Below are positions 12,903 to 15,096 of a stretch of 15,096 bases of DNA, one piece after another. Positions within the stretch are counted from its first letter, which is position 1. Every line of letters begins with the position of its first letter. The DNA is from JAHRAH01 sp051009015 (GTDB lineage Bacteria > Pseudomonadota > Gammaproteobacteria > Tethybacterales > Persebacteraceae). The stretch spans positions 1 through 15,096 of the forward strand of contig JBPCWZ010000155.1 in NCBI GenBank assembly GCA_051009015.1, read 5' to 3'. Position numbers and translations under genes: made by a program. The notes under the pieces are model-generated. The model was not told the DNA's origin. It worked only from the letters and a program-made list of their open reading frames with translations, and did not search any database.

Positions 12903-13973
12903 TTACTGCGCAAAAAGCCGCGAAAGCGGCGGGGCTTTTTGCAACCTTCCGCCGCGCTGGCGCGCCAAAACACCGCGCCGCCGAAACTCTTTGCCATTAA
13001 GTTTAAGTAGAATGTCGCCGCTTTTGCCGTCATAAACAAAACCGCCCGCCCACAAATCAACCCGCAAAGCCAGATGACAGACATCATTGCCGAGCGCCCG
13101 AAAACGGCGCACAACTTCGGAGTCGCCGTCTGCGGGCGGCGTCAGAAGTTGCGGCATTACCATCATATAAATATTATCGGCAAAAGCCGCGCCGTCATAA
13201 CTGAAACTTCCGGCAAAAACCGGATGATAGGACGGCGTGAAATTCCGTGTGCGGCGGGCAAAAGCCGCATCCCCGGCGGCAAAAACCGCTATGCGCCTGC
13301 CGTCTTCCGCCGCATCCCTATGACGCTCAAAAAGCGCCGTCCATCCGGCATCATCGGGGCGGAATATATCCGGGATTTTGCCGCTTATTTGCAGCCAGCG
13401 CACGGAAAAAGCATTCATCTGGCGCGATGCCAAATCCGACTTTTGCAGCACAATGACGACTTCGGTCGCTTTGGCGGCAATTATCAACTCCGCCAACTCC
13501 GCCGCTTCGCGCCCCGCTTCGGCGGTTAGAAAATAATAGTTGCCGCCGGCACCCGGTTGCAGCAGCAAAGTCGGCACCGGCGCATCGGGGATTTTTTCAA
13601 TCAATGCCGCGACATTTTCCCTTAATAAGGGACCGATAATAACATCGGCGCCGTTTTGTGCGGCGGTGCGGTATGTTTCAACAACCGCCTGTTTTTTGCC
13701 GTCCGTGGCGTAAAGCAAAAACTTCGCGTCCTTGCCATTGCCCTTTTCGCTTGCGTTTTGCACACTTTGGCATTCTTCATAAAAACCAACGGCGGCGCGG
13801 GCGGTAATGCCTCCGGCATTAACCGGAAGTATCAAAGCGACGGTCAAGCCCGGCGATGCCGTTTGTTGTGCGACAATAGCGGGTGAAGTTATGGCATTGG
13901 TTTTTGGCAAATGACCGGGGGCGGCATCAACCGGCGGCGCGACAAACGCCAAAGCCAACAACAATCTGTGCAC
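12903..13973 (-). CDS. LpoA-like penicillin-binding protein activator, short form without lipobox
   Basis: Periplasmic protein with the type I substrate-binding-protein fold of the LpoA C-terminal domain; LpoA in E. coli is an outer-membrane lipoprotein that stimulates the peptidoglycan synthase PBP1A. Landmarks are LTVALILPVNAGG (43-55), GADVIIGPLL, and a GFVYDGKSGDILLKLNG region near the C-terminus. Position beside rsmI and yraN is the classic lpoA locus. At 356 aa it is about half of E. coli LpoA and lacks the N-terminal TPR-like domain. The signal peptide (MHRLLLALAFVAPPVDAAPG) has no cysteine, so it should be soluble rather than lipid-anchored. The GTG at 13973 is the only sensible start and directly abuts the rsmI start. 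TAGAAT (13985-13980) could be its -10 box, giving a leaderless message. Activator function is inference. Confidence 0.8.
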   Translation of the reverse strand: MHRLLLALAFVAPPVDAAPGHLPKTNAITSPAIVAQQTASPGLTVALILPVNAGGITARAAVGFYEECQSVQNASEKGNGKDAKFLLYATDGKKQAVVETYRTAAQNGADVIIGPLLRENVAALIEKIPDAPVPTLLLQPGAGGNYYFLTAEAGREAAELAELIIAAKATEVVIVLQKSDLASRQMNAFSVRWLQISGKIPDIFRPDDAGWTALFERHRDAAEDGRRIAVFAAGDAAFARRTRNFTPSYHPVFAGSFSYDGAAFADNIYMMVMPQLLTPPADGDSEVVRRFRALGNDVCHLALRVDLWAGGFVYDGKSGDILLKLNGKEFRRRGVLARQRGGRLQKAPPLSRLFAQ

Positions 13974-14813
13974 GCGCCGATTCTACAACTGATAGCCGCG
14001 CCCATCGGCAATCTCGCCGATATTTCCCTGCGCGCTCTGGATGCTTTGCGCGCGGCGGATATCATCGCCGCCGAAGATACCCGTGTCGCCCGAAGGTTGC
14101 TTTCCGCCCACGACATCCGCGGCAAAAAGTTGCTGTCGGCGCGGGCGCAAAACGAAGAAGCGGCAGCGCAACAAATCATAAAAGCGATGCTGCACGGCGG
14201 GCATCAAAACGCCGCCTATCTTTCCGATGCCGGAACACCGGGCATTAGCGACCCCGGCGCCCGCATCGCAAAACGCGCCCGCGCCGCGGGTATTGTCGTC
14301 AGCGCCATTCCGGGCGCGAGTGCTTTGACCGCTTTGCTTTGTGTTGCCGGTTGCCGCGGCGGGGCGGTGCATTTTTTGGGCTTTGCCCCGCGCGCCAAAG
14401 ACAAGCGGCGGAAGTTTTTTTTGGATATCGCCGCCTTGTCCGGCGATATTGTTTTGTTTGAATCGCCGCGCCGTGTTTTTGACGCATGCCAACTGCTTGC
14501 CGGTTCTTTTGGCGATGATGCCCGGGTTGTTGTCGGGCGCGAGTTGAGCAAGGCGCACGAACAAATAGTGGATGCCAAAGCCGCCGACATTGTGCGGGCT
14601 TTTGCCGAAGGCGAGATACCGCAACTGGGAGAGTTTGCCGTTTATGCCGAATCTCCGGCGATGACAAAAGGCGCGCAAACACCGGCAAGCGTTTTTGACA
14701 CGCTTGTGCGCGAGTTGCCGCCGCGCCGCGCCGCGGCTCTGGCGGCAAAGATAACCGGCGCAAACGCAAACGACATCTACCGCAAACATGCAAACAAACA
14801 AGGCGGCGAATAA
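13968..14813 (+). CDS. rsmI: 16S rRNA (cytidine(1402)-2'-O)-methyltransferase
   Basis: Methylates the ribose 2'-OH of C1402 in the decoding centre of 16S rRNA, working with RsmH on the same nucleotide. Tetrapyrrole-methylase fold with all family blocks: APIGNLADISLRAL (11-24), AAEDTRVARRLL, YLSDAGTPGISDPG (84-97), IPGASALTALL (114-124), HFLGFAPR and VLFESPRR. Starting at GTG 13968 it is 281 aa, close to E. coli RsmI (286). The ATG at 13911 would give 300 aa with a basic, non-conserved N-terminus overlapping the lpoA-like gene, so I prefer GTG. Neither start has a clear ribosome binding site. Divergent from the lpoA-like gene, the usual arrangement. Confidence 0.93.
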   Translation: MHAPILQLIAAPIGNLADISLRALDALRAADIIAAEDTRVARRLLSAHDIRGKKLLSARAQNEEAAAQQIIKAMLHGGHQNAAYLSDAGTPGISDPGARIAKRARAAGIVVSAIPGASALTALLCVAGCRGGAVHFLGFAPRAKDKRRKFFLDIAALSGDIVLFESPRRVFDACQLLAGSFGDDARVVVGRELSKAHEQIVDAKAADIVRAFAEGEIPQLGEFAVYAESPAMTKGAQTPASVFDTLVRELPPRRAAALAAKITGANANDIYRKHANKQGGE

Positions 14814-14956
14814 ACGCCATATTCCCGCCGCCCCCGTCATCTCCGCAAAAAAAGCACCGTCTTCGCGGCAATGACGAAGATAGGCGGCAATGGCGGATTT
14901 TTCACACGGCGGGGGATTTTTTTTGGCGCGTTTGGCAAAACGGGCTTTTTTGGTGT
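14814..14956. other. intergenic region with hairpins after rsmI
   Basis: No gene seen. CGTCAT-CT-CCGC (14835-14846) pairs with GCGG-CA-ATGACG (14865-14876) as a 6+4 bp hairpin. CCCGCCG (14824-14830) can also pair with CGGCGGG (14907-14913), immediately followed by GGA and eight T residues (14917-14924). That would make a large terminator enclosing the smaller hairpin, a plausible end for rsmI transcripts. The minus-strand CGTCATTGCCGCGAAGACGG resembles dispersed intergenic repeats known in many genomes. Confidence 0.4.
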
Positions 14957-14962
14957 TATACT
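14954..14962 (+). promoter_or_regulatory. extended -10 promoter upstream of a tiny reading frame
   Basis: TGTTATACT at 14954-14962 is an extended -10 box, with a loose TTGGCA (14932-14937) 19 bases upstream. The predicted start near 14969 is two bases before an ATG at 14971. Confidence 0.45.
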
Positions 14963-14970
14963 CTCTGGCG

Positions 14971-15045
14971 ATGCTATTGAGCATGTTTAACTTGTCGTTT
15001 ATCATTGCACGGCGCACGGCGCACGGCGCACGGCGCACGGCTTAG
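14971..15045 (+). CDS. possible 24-residue leaderless reading frame, function unknown
   Basis: ATG 14971 opens a 24-codon frame (MLLSMFNLSFIIARRTA...) ending at TAG 15043-15045, correctly placed after the extended -10 box. The first dozen residues are hydrophobic. The rest is dictated by the 7-bp tandem repeat (ARRTAHGARRTA). No ribosome binding site. It may be the start of a gene truncated by the repeat or by the insertion-sequence-like sequence beginning at its stop codon. Coding status is doubtful. Confidence 0.2.
   Translation: MLLSMFNLSFIIARRTAHGARRTA
15007..15041 (+). repeat. five tandem copies of the heptamer GCACGGC
   Basis: Positions 15007-15041 are five exact copies of a 7-bp unit. 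Because 7 is not a multiple of 3, a change of copy number would shift any reading frame through it, as in phase-variable repeats. Confidence 0.9.
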
Positions 15046-15096
15046 ACCTTTGCATAATCCCGTTATCGGCAAAAGCCGCTAACCCCCGCCCCGCCC
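15043..15096. mobile_element. possible left end of an IS5-like insertion sequence, continuing outside the window
   Basis: TTAGACCTTTGCATAATCCC begins at 15043. AGACCTTTGCA resembles terminal inverted repeats of IS5-family elements, and TTA/TTAG fits their short target duplications. No transposase is within the window. An interrupted palindrome follows at 15062-15083 (GTTA-t-CGGC-AAAA-GCCG-c-TAAC). The call rests on resemblance of one end only. Confidence 0.3.

Noticed and set aside
13983..15038. Minus-strand open frame of 351 codons over rsmI
   Set aside because: It is antisense to rsmI, whose family motifs are complete, and its start region crosses the heptamer repeat.
15007..15041. CRISPR-like array
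   Set aside because: The units are 7 bp with no spacers, a simple tandem repeat. No cas genes and no other array in the window.
3927..15078. CGGCAAAAGCCG palindrome at 3927, 13178 and 15067 as a regulatory repeat
   Set aside because: Two of the three copies are in coding sequence and encode the common Ala-Phe-Ala-Asp type combination with preferred codons. Three copies are too few to exclude chance.

Overview
This 15.1 kb window looks like a piece of a gammaproteobacterial chromosome. The evidence is a homodimeric-type pyruvate dehydrogenase E1 (aceE), a YfcG-type disulfide reductase, a CobB-type sirtuin, and the conserved rsmI / lpoA-like / yraN neighbourhood. I cannot name the genus. Genes are tightly packed, with 1- to 4-base overlaps and start codons close to predicted promoters. 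The base usage is GC-rich, with CCGG common and GGCC and GGNCC strikingly rare.

Layout. 1-652 (minus): most of a class II aldolase/adducin-family enzyme, running off the left edge. 735-3148 (plus): a two-gene type II restriction-modification operon, a SPPY-type DNA methyltransferase with an N-terminal helix-turn-helix, overlapping by one base a TdeIII/MjaII-like PD-(D/E)xK endonuclease. 3191-3436 (plus): a small acidic zinc-ribbon protein whose ribosome binding site lies in a hairpin. 3451-5390 (minus): an NCS2 xanthine/uracil-type permease followed by a small exported protein of unknown function. 5485-5650 (plus): a candidate structured small RNA with promoter, 20-bp closing stem and terminator-like hairpin. 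5799-7082 (plus): an exported ankyrin-repeat protein and a small two-helix membrane protein resembling superinfection immunity (Imm) proteins; this stretch is visibly more AT-rich than its surroundings. 7197-11074 (minus): aceE followed, with an ATGA overlap, by an AAA/STAND-like ATPase instead of aceF. 11104-12521 (plus): yfcG then cobB, overlapping by TTGA. 12535-13973 (minus): an LpoA-like periplasmic protein and yraN. 13968-14813 (plus): rsmI, whose start codon abuts that of the lpoA-like gene. 14814-15096: intergenic structure, an extended -10 promoter, a tiny reading frame with a 7-bp tandem repeat, and what may be the edge of an insertion sequence.

How the parts fit. Metabolic and housekeeping genes (permease, pyruvate dehydrogenase, disulfide reductase, deacylase, rRNA methylation, peptidoglycan synthase activation, YraN) are interleaved with accessory or defence-like cargo (the R-M operon, ankyrin/Imm pair, orphan ATPase). 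The most novel candidates are the small RNA at 5520-5650, the readthrough-silencing arrangement in front of the zinc-ribbon gene, and the recurrent placement of extended -10 promoters 7-9 bases before start codons, which suggests leaderless mRNAs. All functions are read from sequence by eye; none was checked by database search.
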